Source: Perkinsus olseni (lineage: Eukaryota > Perkinsozoa > Perkinsida > Perkinsidae). From it: a stretch of 64,000 nucleotides of DNA. Location of the stretch: the NCBI GenBank assembly GCA_013115135.1, contig JABANP010000248.1:1-64000 (forward strand), in the 5' to 3' direction. This document shows, piece by piece, positions 24,068 through 34,842 of this stretch. A model generated the notes under the pieces. That model saw only the letters and a program-made list of their open reading frames with translations, ran no database searches and was not told where the DNA came from. The number at the start of each line of letters is the position of its first letter. The first letter of the stretch is position 1. The position numbers and the translations under genes were made by a program.

Positions 24068-25222
24068 TCATCTATACACAGGTTCCCAAGTGTCCAGCCA
24101 CTCACCGTCCATCAGACCTTTTTGAACCGGAGGATTAAACTCATCACAAATCTGTCGTCCCCGATCGTAGTACCGCTCCATCCCCAAATCATCGCACTTC
24201 CCCGTCGCTGCTTTACCGCAAGACCACCCGTCCTCGCTAGCGGCTCTCTCCTGCCGTCGGGCGCGCGGGAAAGTATCATTACCAGCTCCCGTGATCCACA
24301 CCCCTCCATCCGGCCTCGCGAAGACCCTGTGCCACGCTGCTGGTGCTGCCGACCGTCGATGAGGAATTGGAAACTTTCCTCGGCACGCTCCCCGCTGGAG
24401 ATCCACCACCCACAGAGCCCATGACGAGCTTTCTTTTATGTAGGCCAGGACATACGCCAGCCTTCTCCGGTGGTCAACATCGACAGAGGCAGCAGCACAG
24501 TCCCCCAACTCGATGACTTCCTTCCAGCCACTGCGCTCGCCCCACAGTACTACCGATCTACTACCAACCTTCACGTCTAATACAACCACTAGACAGTCCT
24601 GATCACCATCGATCGGCCTGTAGGCAGCAAAGCAATGAGGGACCGTTCTCGTCCGGCATACAACCTCCGCGCCGCCAGCTACGTCTACCCGGGCAATTCT
24701 GAAGGGACCCCAGAGACCATAGACACAATCGGTGCCAGTCGTCAGGCAGAAAAACCGCGATCGACCTCCTGACAGTAGCAGCTGCTCTCCTTTCCAGTCC
24801 GGAGAATAACGGTACACACCAGAGCTCTTCGCACAGATAACAGTATTATCAGGAGCGATGCAGGCGACGTCCAATGGGCTGAGCAAAAACCTTCTGTGCA
24901 GATTGGTCTCCATCTCTCCAGAAGATCTCAGCCGATCGATCTCACAGATCCACCTGGGCAAGGGAGGACTCTCACCTTCCACGGTTGCAATAGCCTTCAT
25001 AAGGAACAGGCCACTACCATCTGGCACCCTCAAACACCTCCGTACGTTCCTGGCCGGCTCTCTTCGAGTTCTTTTGAAAGCCACCAACAGTGGCCGAGCG
25101 TAGCTCCAGATCACAACCAGGAGATCCTCCGGGACTTCATCGCCCTTCTTACTTGATAACTCGGCCAAGGCAAGCACGATACGATCGATTTCGGTGGGAA
25201 TAAGCGGCACGTAGGCATGCAT
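24068..25222 (-). CDS. Uncharacterised 384-residue protein, beta-propeller-like
   Basis: One intronless frame from the ATG at 25222 to the stop at 24068. An N-terminal helical segment has PEDLLVVIWSYARPLL, a pattern reminiscent of F-box/BTB-adaptor helices. About 300 residues follow, rich in short beta-strand words and aromatic-Asp turns (VYRYSPDWKGEQLLL, CVYGLWGPFRIARVDV, WALWVVDLQRG), which suggests a propeller of about six blades. There is no signal peptide or membrane segment. A substrate-binding adaptor is possible, but nothing in the sequence proves it. The lack of introns contrasts with most neighbours. Confidence 0.6.
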   Translation of the reverse strand: MHAYVPLIPTEIDRIVLALAELSSKKGDEVPEDLLVVIWSYARPLLVAFKRTRREPARNVRRCLRVPDGSGLFLMKAIATVEGESPPLPRWICEIDRLRSSGEMETNLHRRFLLSPLDVACIAPDNTVICAKSSGVYRYSPDWKGEQLLLSGGRSRFFCLTTGTDCVYGLWGPFRIARVDVAGGAEVVCRTRTVPHCFAAYRPIDGDQDCLVVVLDVKVGSRSVVLWGERSGWKEVIELGDCAAASVDVDHRRRLAYVLAYIKESSSWALWVVDLQRGACRGKFPIPHRRSAAPAAWHRVFARPDGGVWITGAGNDTFPRARRQERAASEDGWSCGKAATGKCDDLGMERYYDRGRQICDEFNPPVQKGLMDGEWLDTWEPVYR

Positions 25223-26330
25223 TAAAAATTCTTAGAAGTCCCTGTAGACCTGCTCAACAGCAATAACGAGGCCGCAATAATCTATCAGACAACGACCACT
25301 GGCTGAGCCACTGCAGCCACAACCACTCGCTGTACGAAGATAACAACCCACACTCAGGTACTATTACCATCTACTCGTGAACGCCGTGAAGTAGAACTAG
25401 ATACCTGCACCCCAGTATTTCTCACAATGACTGATCTCAGAAAATACCAAAAAATTAACTACACGTGGATATACCGAAACTAAAACACGCCGACAATGTC
25501 GGTATATAGTCTGTCCCACCAAAATTTTCCGCCTTGGGAAATTTTGCGCCTGAACGTTGCACAGGGCGAGTTTACAATTGAAACTGGAGTTTTGGAACAG
25601 TCACGACATACCGCAACTAATGGTGCCCGTAGGAGCGCCAAATGAACCGCCTGAGGTCACTACCGCCCTGACAGTTCAGACATCTTATTGAAAGCTCCGA
25701 TTAATTTTCAGTGCGACAGACTGTGTCTTAGTTTCAGTGCGTGAGTTGTTTCGGCGTGACATTATTTGCGATCAAGATTCACTCTACAATCATGTACAAA
25801 ACCTAACTTCATTACGATTTCAGTTGAGACATATCATTACCGTCTCATTTCTACCCACCTCGCCAGAGCTACTCCGGGTCGCTTCGCTCCATCCACAGCT
25901 GCATACTGAAAGGTACTATGCCGACCCCGGGCGAAGTAGGACTGCAAATCAATGCACAGAGACATTCAGTGGCTATTATCAACTCGACACCAGTCGAGAA
26001 TAAGAAACAATGGAGATCAGCCAACTCACAAGTAAACCTGAATGTAGTAAGTCGACACCATAGCGCCTCTAAGAGTAGAGTAGTAGTATATCGCCGAGAC
26101 GAAAAAACAGCAGCCCAGCAGACTCCCAACGATAGCGCTGGGAGGCCGGGCATGCTTATCAGTAGCGGGCGACAGGAGCTGCATCCATTGCCTCGACGGG
26201 AACCGGCGGAAAACTGGTATGAGCCCCTGCCACCAGAGCAGCAAGTGTACACTAAGGAAAGAGAAGTTCAGAAGGGGGCGAATCCTCGACAACCCCAAGC
26301 TGGATAATGCAATATTGTTATAGTGATGAT
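25223..26330. other. Gene-poor, unresolved
   Basis: About 1.1 kb with short ORFs on both strands and no recognised domain. Small inverted repeats occur near 25490-25550 (CCGACAATGTCGG; AAAATTTCC paired with GGAAATTTT). Confidence 0.35.
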
Positions 26331-27887
26331 TTACTCATCATAGTGCTTCTCGAACTCCACAGCAGCCTCTTTGTCGAGCTTGATAGCAAGTGCACCGACC
26401 TTGTCGAGGTCCTTTATAGGGGCCTTGAAAATAAGGTCTGCTAGCCACGTAGGTTGACCCTCCTCAGGACCCACTATGTGGTCCCCTTCCGAAATCAGGG
26501 GGTGATTGCTGACGACCTCCACACCATCCATGTGGTCCCACTGCTTAGTGAAGGACAAGTCTGAGATTCTCCCAGATCTCAAGGCATTGATAGTCGAGCA
26601 GGCAATAGCATAACGCTGATCTTCAGGTAGCATCACCGGTGCACTGGGGATGCCCACAGACAGAAGCAGCTCCTCGTCGACCAAGTCAACACCATTAGCA
26701 ATCTTGTTCATCATGTGGACCGGTCCTCCCCCTAGTCGGGCGTTCACCTCGATCAGCCTGGGACCCTTGCTAGTGTACTTGCCCTCGACGTGGAAAACAC
26801 CGCTGCTGAAGCCCATAGCAAGTACCGAATCCACAGCCATCTTCCTGAGACCCTCGACCTGGTCCTTAGGCAGCATGCTGGGCATCACGTCCCAAGTCTC
26901 CATGAAGTAAGGCTCAACTGTCGGACCATTGTCGTGGACGGCCGCGTAAACACACTTGCCTTCACACATGACAGTATCAACATCAACCTCGGACCCATCA
27001 AGATACTCTTCGAGCATGAACCCGCCGAAATGCACCTTCGGGCCAGCGGACGCGTCACCGACACCTTCGCTGAACTCACCATCAACCACGACCATATTCG
27101 AGATCATATCGCAAGTCTCATAATAGGTTTTACGGAGATCGTCGAAGTCCGTCACTTTCTTGACACCTTGTGAAGCGGAACCACACAAAGGCTTCAACAC
27201 AGCCGGGAAGCCGACAGTATCAGCAGCACTCTGCAGGTCGTCCTCAGACTTGATCAAGTAGTTCTGTACGCTCGGCAGACCGGCTTCCTTGAGAGCACGA
27301 CGAGCCACGTACTTGTCTCTAGCAGTCATAATAGACTTCTCAGTAGCACAACGAAGACCAAGCTCCTTCCCTATGCGAGACATGGGCTGCAGACAGAGCT
27401 CGAAGAAAGTGCAGATACCATCGATCTGGCAGCCGAGGTCTCTCAAGGACGACACAGTATCGGCCACCACCTGGTCTAGATCGGGCGACATGATGTCCAT
27501 CGGGATGAACTTGGCGGCCTTCCCCTCTTCAACTAGGGACTTGCACCAGGCATCAGGCTCGTCAACTAGGATCACGTTGACACCAAGATCAGAAGCTCGC
27601 TCGTAAATGAAGCGCTTGGCGGGATAACCCGTACCAAAAAACACAATAGTAGAGCCTCGCAGCAACCTCAGTCTCAAGTCTTGCGACTCGACCGTTCTGG
27701 CGGATAACAACTCCTTGGGGACCTTAGGTAGCGTAGAGAAGTTTGCTTCCGGAAAAATGGACGAGGAACAGGTCGACTGGACACTAGCGTCGTCGTCTTC
27801 TTCTGTAGTAGAGGCCATAGACGGCGCTGGACCGTCTAGTTTAGAGTTGGAAAAAGGTAGCTCAGCAGATACTGCGGCTGTTGCCAT
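26331..27887 (-). CDS. ATP-grasp ligase, carnosine-synthase-like
   Basis: A single open frame gives 518 residues from the ATG at 27887 (MATAAVSAELPF). Codons further upstream begin with TTG, and that region looks like a polypyrimidine tract or leader. Central features are FGTGYPAKRFIYERA (N-terminal Rossmann-like part), TARDKYVARRALKEAGLPS (start of the ATP-grasp fold), FPAVLKPLCGSASQGV (ATP-binding lysine and glycine loop), GGFMLEEYLDGSEVDVD and RLIEVNARLGGGPVH (Mg-binding Glu/Asn). This set fits the carnosine synthase/biotin-carboxylase-like branch that joins a carboxylate to an amine with ATP hydrolysis. The actual substrates cannot be named. No targeting signal is obvious after the chosen start. 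Confidence 0.8.
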   Translation of the reverse strand: MATAAVSAELPFSNSKLDGPAPSMASTTEEDDDASVQSTCSSSIFPEANFSTLPKVPKELLSARTVESQDLRLRLLRGSTIVFFGTGYPAKRFIYERASDLGVNVILVDEPDAWCKSLVEEGKAAKFIPMDIMSPDLDQVVADTVSSLRDLGCQIDGICTFFELCLQPMSRIGKELGLRCATEKSIMTARDKYVARRALKEAGLPSVQNYLIKSEDDLQSAADTVGFPAVLKPLCGSASQGVKKVTDFDDLRKTYYETCDMISNMVVVDGEFSEGVGDASAGPKVHFGGFMLEEYLDGSEVDVDTVMCEGKCVYAAVHDNGPTVEPYFMETWDVMPSMLPKDQVEGLRKMAVDSVLAMGFSSGVFHVEGKYTSKGPRLIEVNARLGGGPVHMMNKIANGVDLVDEELLLSVGIPSAPVMLPEDQRYAIACSTINALRSGRISDLSFTKQWDHMDGVEVVSNHPLISEGDHIVGPEEGQPTWLADLIFKAPIKDLDKVGALAIKLDKEAAVEFEKHYDE

Positions 27888-28396
27888 TGTTGAAAAAAGA
27901 AAAAACTGGTCCCATGAGAAGTGAGGCAGCATACCGAGGAAAGGACCGTTGCCTCTCCCAGCGAAAGGAACGCACCAACGAGGACGGTTGAAATGAGGAA
28001 AACAAGCTCGAGGAAATTTACCCAAACACGAGACCGCATGCCCTGTGGTAAGGGTAGTCAGTCTCAGCCGAGACAAGCACTAACAAGAGAGGAACTCGCT
28101 AGAAGCAGAAAGTTCACGCGAACAAGGGCTCAAAACTGTGTGTAGGGTTTATTCCCAACTGGTCTAGCGTTCGAACACAGCGCAAGATTCTTCCGACCAC
28201 TACATCTACACGCTAAGATGCTGTGTGGTCAACTCTACTAAAACACAGCATGTTTGAGACGCATCTACAGTTGCTTATTGCTTGGAGTAAGAAATTGAGG
28301 AGTTGCAAGAGACAGCAAGATGAGCAAGATTCCTATCGCAACAACAACCGCAGGTCGGGAAAAGTAAGCAATCCTCGTAGTGTTCCCCTCCGCCCA
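27888..28396. other. Divergent intergenic region
   Basis: Lies between the ATP-grasp gene (-) and the VAP gene (+), so it must hold both promoters. No specific motif is recognised. Part may be 5' UTR or leader exons. Confidence 0.4.
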
Positions 28397-29084
28397 ATGT
28401 CCACGCTAGTCACCGTGAAGCCTGATGAGATAAAGCTGCCTACAACTTTGCATCAGTCGGTAACAACAATACTCAGGCTCGACAACAACAGCAAGAAGCA
28501 CTCTGTTGCGTATAAAATCAAAACAACAGCCCCTCGCAAGTACCTCGTCCGCCCTTCCAGCGGCCTCATGGGTCCCGGGGAATCAGCGGACATTCAGATC
28601 ATTCTGCAACCTCAAGCTACGGACCCTTCCAACGACCAGCACGACCGCTTTCTCGTCCAGTCCGCCGTCTCCAAGTCTGGCCGGCCTCTTGACCGTGAGG
28701 ACTGGGGCAAGCTTGATAAGGCCGACATTGAGGAACAGAAGATTCGTGTTGCCTTCAAGGCTACGGCTGATGCCAGTGATGCTACCGCCGCTCCCCCAGA
28801 GGGCGCTGGTGATGCGACTGATGATCTCCGTGCTAAGTACGATGAACTAATTCAGTACACACTGAGCGTGGAAAAGGACAAGAAGAGATTGGAAAAGGAA
28901 ATTGAAGCTGTGAGTTTGGTCTCGTAACGGTTCGATCGTGGTGTTGCCACTTCACTGGCAGGTGAAGCAATCAAGCACAAAAGCCGCACCTACCGGATCC
29001 GCAGGGTTCTCGACCACAGCCCTTCTCACTAGCATCACTGTTGCTGTTATCATCGCCAGAGTCGCTCCATTGTTTGGTTATTAA
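28397..29084 (+). CDS. VAMP-associated protein (VAP), tail-anchored
   Basis: Two exons, 28397-28909 and 28962-29084, around a 52-nt GT-AG intron give 211 residues. The start MSTLVTVKPDEIKLP is chosen because the MSP domain begins there; upstream codons are out of family. The MSP fold occupies residues about 4-125 (TTILRLDNNSKKHSVAYKIK, then YLVRPSSGLMGPGESADI, the region that binds FFAT peptides). A coiled coil follows (DDLRAKYDELIQYTLSVEKD). The second exon supplies the C-terminal transmembrane anchor (TALLTSITVAVIIARVAPLF). VAPs sit in the ER membrane and tether other organelles and lipid-transfer proteins. Length and order match the family. The intron carries a GGTTCGATC word. Confidence 0.93.
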
Positions 29085-29256
29085 TAATCAGGCCTCGTCG
29101 AGCCTCTGATACCATCTATCCCCCACATCGTGATTCATGAATTCACCGTGCATTGAGTATACATGAACCAACTCACATTTCTTCGTCACAAGCGTCGTGT
29201 TCTTTAGTGTCCAGTTCAATCACAACAAACGCTCTGACAGAAGCTCGGAGGTTGCA

Positions 29257-31984
29257 ATGTTCAGTGGCCTCGGAGGCATCCATCCTCCATCCCAAAGTCG
29301 AGAAGGGGCTCAGCGAGGGCAGGGCCTGCGCGATACCATCAGACGCTACGGCAGCTCCCTAGCGCTGCAGGTCGGAGCCGGCAGAAGGTGGGTCGACCAC
29401 CTTCAGCCTTGGACGATTTCTCGACGTTTCAGGACCAGTCAGAGCTCGCTGGGCAGCTTGTCTCAGCTGAACGGTGGTGGCCTGTGGCAGCGTCCAGGAG
29501 GGGATCGAGGCTCGATCGCTTCCTCAACCCTCAGGGCGTGTCGTTCTACCGGACTCAACCAGAACAATGAGGTGGGCCTATCTCGTCTGTTCGTGATTAT
29601 CAGTGTTTGGGATCTAAAATTTGGAAGGCTGAGGACAGGAGCGAATCTAGCTTCGATCATGCGCTCGTTCCCGGCGGTGTGCGTTGTCATTTAACTTGGC
29701 AATAGTAAAACTTTGCGTATTGTTCTAGAGCTGTGATAGACATATTCAGTCCACTTAGCGTCGACTTAAGAAAAACGAAACTAGCGGAAATAATTGCTCG
29801 TAATGGGCTTTTCTTTCTTATTCGTCGGATTTCTGCTTCGTGAAGGAGCAAAAGTGTGCAGGAGACCTCGACACTTGCCGCCGATCCTCCACCAAAGCGA
29901 CGTCTGACGATTGGGCACCTCATGGGACTCTCGCAGTCCCAAGCACTGGAACCAACACAACTAGAATCCACCAATCCCGGCCCTACTTTGTCGTTGGAGG
30001 GTACTACTTTCTCGTATGGTAGTACCATCAGCAGCCTGTACTCAGCTGAGCCAACTCCGAGCCTCACGGACACGATACCCCCGACGCTGCCACCATCACC
30101 GCCCACGAGACACGGAGGGAAGGGACGAAAACTGACTGTGCAGTCTCAAGTGAGAGTCTTCACTAGGCGTCACGAGGAGACTCATCGCCGCAGGCAACGG
30201 TACAGCTGCCGGCGTTAACTCAGAAGACCAGTAGTACCTCTCTGATGCACATCAATGAGGCTGTGGACGAAGACAATCCGATGATGTTGGACATGGGGAC
30301 TCAGGTGGGGCGACCAGGGTCGAAAGAGGATGTTTCGTGAAGGCATCTGATATTAGCGTATACATGAGGGCCCCCAATCTGATCACAGCAATAGGAGTCT
30401 GGCTGAACTTGAATCACCGCCAGTCCTGGGATTTCGGCTCTTACTCAGATGTCTGCGTGCAGGGGAGGGTGCGACAGTGCTGAGACCCTGAAGATACACG
30501 AAGGTTCGGAAGCGGGAGGCCAAGCCGAAAGGGAAGGATTCAGCAGGTCAAGCCATAAGTGAGGCAGCGAGTCCATGAAGCTGTGATGTTCGCATTAGCC
30601 GCGTTAACGGCGGCTCCAACACGCTGTTGCCGTAGCAAAATCGTCGTACTAGAAGCCTCAGGCTGTGACAGGTGTTAGACTGTAGCTTCACTTTGAGGTT
30701 GGATCTCTCCCGATCCGTGTACGGAGGATGTCATGGGACCCGTCTCCTCTTTGAGCGAGGGGATGATGAAGAGTCCCTCAGGCCTCAGTCAAGCTTCGAC
30801 CGACATATCCACGTCTCAAGTCATAGAAGCAGTCAACGAATCACGTGACTTCATCGACCAGCGTTTGGGAGAGGCCCACAATGAACTGAAGAACGACATT
30901 GAAGCAGCGGCTCGAGTAGGACGGAGCAGTCGTGGCTCTTGCAGCAGTTCTGGTCCGACAGGAGATTGTCGCGGAGGCCATGGCTGAGGAATCGGCGAAG
31001 TTGAAGGCGTCTTTCACGCAAGTTGTAGCTGAGAGTAGTGCAGAGCTTCGATCGGAGTTCAAAGCGGCTCAGGAGAAGCTCCATCTACGTCTGAAAGCGC
31101 TCGGTTGGTGCATCGGTGGCACTGGGCGGTGGAACAAATCCTGATAGGTATCGAGATTGAGGCGATTCATACTTGTGCCCAGCAACAGGATGTCATGCGA
31201 GAGCTCGACCGTCTGAAGGGCATCGAGATCACCTGTGAGGAGACCAAGTCCCGCTTGGACCAGATAGAGACAACTTGGGCGGAGCGTAGGTCGCTGTATG
31301 TTTCCTTTCTGTATACTGTCCGCCGTCCAGGATTCAAGGCCATAGAAAATAGGGCCGGAGCGGTGGTGATGGATGAACCGAGGACGCCGCCCAGGGCGAC
31401 CACTGCCACACGGATGCTGACGACCGAGCAGAATGCGCCTCAACGAAGGAGCGCTAACGTGCTGAGCACGTGTGGTGACGAGATTGGACGAGAGGCGAGG
31501 AGGCCGATCGTGGCAGCAGCACGACCATCCACTGCTCGGTGAGACTCACGGTCTTCAGATCTTAGAAGTTCCTCTTGGTGTGGTATTGTTCAGGTCGGAG
31601 GGGCGGGTGAGCTTACTCGGATCTGCTGCGGGGCTCCGCGTCGCCCTACCCGTTGCCGAGCGTCGAAGGTCATCGCGAATTCAAGCCCTAGCGGAGCGAA
31701 ACGAGAAAGCTAGCCAAGATTTACCGACAGTGGCTCCTGAAATGAACCCACAGCCGAAAACGAAGCCAAAAGCCAAAGCGAAGGCGAAAGGCAGGCCGAA
31801 GGGTCGACCAAGGGGAAAAGCGAAAGCTAAAGATGCGAAAGCTACCGCCGTGTCCGAGCTTGAAACTACTGTTGCTGTCGAGCAGTGCCGGGAAGTTGTC
31901 CCGCAGCAGCCGGCTGTTACAACTGCTGAGCCGAGGCTGTCCTTATTGAAGCGTCGAAGGCGTGCACTAGTCGGCGAGGCTTGA
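29257..31984 (+). CDS. Uncharacterised coiled-coil protein with AT-hook-like basic tail (multi-exon)
   Basis: Plus-strand blocks that look coding are 29860-30148 (Pro/Ser-rich, ending at a GTGAGA donor), about 30200-30308 (LMHINEAVDEDNPMMLDMG, GTGGGG donor), 30733-30900 (VNESRDFIDQRLGEAHNEL), 30930-31100 (LVRQEIVAEAMAEESAKLKA, a coiled coil) and 31150-31310 (VMRELDRLKGIEITCEETKS). The last stretch, 31690-31984, has a Lys/Arg/Pro/Gly-rich run (GRPKGRPRGKAKAK) resembling AT-hooks and ends RRRRALVGEA before the stop at 31984. The pattern suggests a nuclear DNA-binding or chromosome-associated protein. Most splice junctions and the start are not resolved, and more than one gene could be present. 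Confidence 0.35.
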
Positions 31985-33155
31985 GCGTGGGGTTCAGGCT
32001 GACCCTGAGTACAGTACTGCTTCGGTACACTAAACTGAATCATCAGATGTTTCATACCGTAATTCGTCGCTTTCACGGTGTCATCGTATCCTATGGCACA
32101 CGGTTTCATGCAAGAACTAGCTTTGATGCTGCTGTTTCGTTATCAGTGGTGAAGAAACAGACGGGAAGTAGTGCATTGAATGATTGGCCGAGCAGCTCTT
32201 ACGCTGAGAATCGAGAGGCTCTAATCAGACGGGCAGCTCCATAGTTTCTCGACCGTCTTACGTCCGGTACGTGCGCAGTGGATGATATATACCTCGCAGA
32301 TGAATGAAGCCCACTGGGTTGAACTACAACGGGCCCGAGAAAAGTCAATTACGCATAATGACAAATTATGAACTCAACGATAGAACTCAATGATCGACAC
32401 CGGTGAGTCGGTTCTATGGTAGGACAAAACCATAGGGTGAGCCGAGAACCGGTAGGACCGGTTCTATAGTAGGTGAGACGGTAGAACCGGCGCGCTAGGG
32501 CTATCCTAGGGCGATGCCATCGCTGTGATGACGGAGTGCGGAATGTGAAGGAATCTTTGAAAAACAGTCATACACTACAGTTGCTCCACTCAGACGCGGG
32601 TAAGTCAGGCGAAGGGGCTGACCTGATCGCTCGGAAGATTACTTTCTACGCGCTAGAAGGTGGTGGCTTATCTGCTTGTTGGAAGAGTACCCTGTACGCG
32701 GTGAATAGTAGGTCACCTACTGAAGGTGATCATGAGTGAAATACTTGCCGTCACAACAGAGGTGTGTTATGCACGGCCGAATGATTCCCATTCGAGTGGG
32801 ACCCCTCACGTCATCCAAAGCTACCAGATATTTCGTTCGCTTTAATGTCTGGCGGAATCCTTTGGAAACTTCCAGAAACTACCAGGAGCTCGCAGTTAGC
32901 CGTCTATAACGTTTCCTGACTCGAAAAAGGAAGGAGTTCCGACTTCTCCGACTGGGTGCCCGATCCTGGACTCCGTGACGAAAGCCTCGTCATGCCCTGA
33001 ATTGATTTTGTCCACCTTAACTCAATTCAATGCATTGACAACGACAGGTGCCTCCAACTGAGCACATCGGCAAGCGTCTAACTAAGCCGGAACCGCAAGC
33101 GTTGGACTATAAACTCACACACAACGACAGGTGAACATGACAACTATGTTTCCAG
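31985..33155. other. Gene-poor, with short repeats
   Basis: No recognised gene. 32405-32490 holds interleaved direct and inverted copies of GGTTCTATGGTAGG / ACCGGTTCTATAGTAGG-type words. Confidence 0.4.
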
Positions 33156-34202
33156 TTAGGTGATAACCTCTTCTTGAGTCCGAGTGTGGAGGTAATCTTC
33201 GAGCCCGGCAGTGCGAGCTAAGAGGTTCAGGTCAACCAGTTCGTGTACAAGTGTAATCTTCCTTTCTTCCTTGGTACCTGTCCGGTATACGAATGATATG
33301 GCGTCCTTGCTCTCGACACAGATCATTATTGAGTATTCCGATAATGTTTTAAAGCTTTGATCGAAAGCCGCGTTCACATGAAAGAATGTCGCCGTTAGAA
33401 CCGGCCAGACCTCGAAGTGCCTTTTCGTGGCGTAGCAGTCCTTGAAAACTTTCACGTAAGCATGTTCGTCGTTGACATGATTCGCTGCATGAATTTCGTA
33501 CGGGATATGGTACTTCAAAGCCATATTATTGACGGTGAATCTCCCCTTTTCTTTGTGGTAAAATGTAATATCGGCGCTCTGTCTCCCACCATCCCTTCCG
33601 GTTACTTCAATTTCCATGTTGATGAGTTCCTTGTGATCATCGTTTGGACCCTCCACTTTCACATACCGTCCTGGTGTGATAGCCAGCGGGCCCTCATGCA
33701 CAGAGTCGGTGAGCATCAGCCCCACATCAGCGAAACGACCATCTTGGAGTCGCAACTTGATGGTCACCGACTTACCACCACCGTCAGGGCAAATGAGGAA
33801 GTCCTCGCGGTCATACACTCGCAGGCTCGTGAAAGTGCGAGTGATTTTCCACAGAGACAAGGAATCAGCATGATCTAGAGCGCCTCCATTTGTTCTCCTG
33901 AAGACGTAGCATTTGGCAACCAGTTCCCTCCTAGAGTCCTCGTCATCCTTTCTGTGTCGCATCCTCTCCACAACGTAGTCGTCGAGAGAAAGATCTGTCC
34001 CATCGTCTAGCTGGAATTTCAAGTCTGCTCGTTTTCCGTGCGCCGTTCTTCTGACCCTCATCGATATCCCAGCCATGAACGGTATTTCAGGTGTAGTATC
34101 AAACGTCTCATAATACCCCGGCAGCAGAGGGGGAAGAAATTGGTTCTGAGCTACCGCAGCGCTGGCACTGTTGACAGGGATGATGATGAGAAGCTTCTTC
34201 AT
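33156..34202 (-). CDS. Secreted lineage-specific protein (348 aa), copy 1
   Basis: The ATG at 34202 gives MKKLLIIIPVNSASAAVAQN, a clear signal peptide; the frame continues upstream without family support. The mature protein includes LLPGYYETF, FLICPDGGGKSVTIKLRLQD, LAITPGRYV, RFTVNNMALKYH and YSIMICVESKDAISFVYRTG. The neighbour at 34843-35766 shares these words in the same order (about half identical over the body), so this is a tandem secreted family. No known domain is recognised. A surface or extracellular role specific to this lineage is plausible but inferred. The coding region is intronless. Confidence 0.7.
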   Translation of the reverse strand: MKKLLIIIPVNSASAAVAQNQFLPPLLPGYYETFDTTPEIPFMAGISMRVRRTAHGKRADLKFQLDDGTDLSLDDYVVERMRHRKDDEDSRRELVAKCYVFRRTNGGALDHADSLSLWKITRTFTSLRVYDREDFLICPDGGGKSVTIKLRLQDGRFADVGLMLTDSVHEGPLAITPGRYVKVEGPNDDHKELINMEIEVTGRDGGRQSADITFYHKEKGRFTVNNMALKYHIPYEIHAANHVNDEHAYVKVFKDCYATKRHFEVWPVLTATFFHVNAAFDQSFKTLSEYSIMICVESKDAISFVYRTGTKEERKITLVHELVDLNLLARTAGLEDYLHTRTQEEVIT

Positions 34203-34842
34203 GGCTACTACAAGAAACTGAAGATTCACAATCAATGCTTCAAAACGTCGTGAATCTACCAAGAATGCTCCGGTTCTTAGTCGACTAGTGGACCATCTTT
34301 GATGGCAAAATCTACCACCAAGCTCGACGAGGGCGAAGTAGGAGAGACGATTTGGGTTGGAAAAATGAGACGAGCGATCAGGGCGAACGCTCTTCCACAT
34401 GGATTCGGGCGGCACCGTTCGAGTGCTGGGATTTCCAATTCTTCTGCTCGAAATACTCAACATCATCGGCGATTCCTTATGCGAGAATAAGCCTTCACGA
34501 CGGCAAGAAAGGTGCGCCAATTGCATGGCTGTAGCTTGTCGTGCCGGCTGTCCGTCGCCACGCCATTGTTGTGATGCTGTCTACTGCTAGGGTGATCTAC
34601 CATTGGGCTGTTGATGTGTTATTGAGATAAATTAAGGTTGAGATTAGTCTCCAGTCCCCTTCTGAACAGTAGTGGTAGACACCAAACGTAGTTGAGTGCG
34701 GCTCTGACAATGCCATCAAGGAAATGAAAAGAAGTCTTGTCGCAGAACAGATTTCACAGTCAGAGCCCTACCACATGCTGTTCACACGGCCAACCTCTGC
34801 ATCATGGGAGTTTTACTCAGTTGAACGAGTGCTGTACTCAAT
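34203..34842. other. Intergenic between the secreted paralogs
   Basis: 640 bases. No separate gene is recognised. Confidence 0.4.

Noticed and set aside
28074..28076. Start of the ATP-grasp protein at 28076
   Set aside because: The codon is TTG and the upstream residues look like untranslated sequence; ATG at 27887 is preferred.
31740..31850. Bacterial-type or histone H1 gene
   Set aside because: Only the Lys/Ala/Pro-rich tail resembles H1; there is no globular domain, and upstream exons encode coiled coil.
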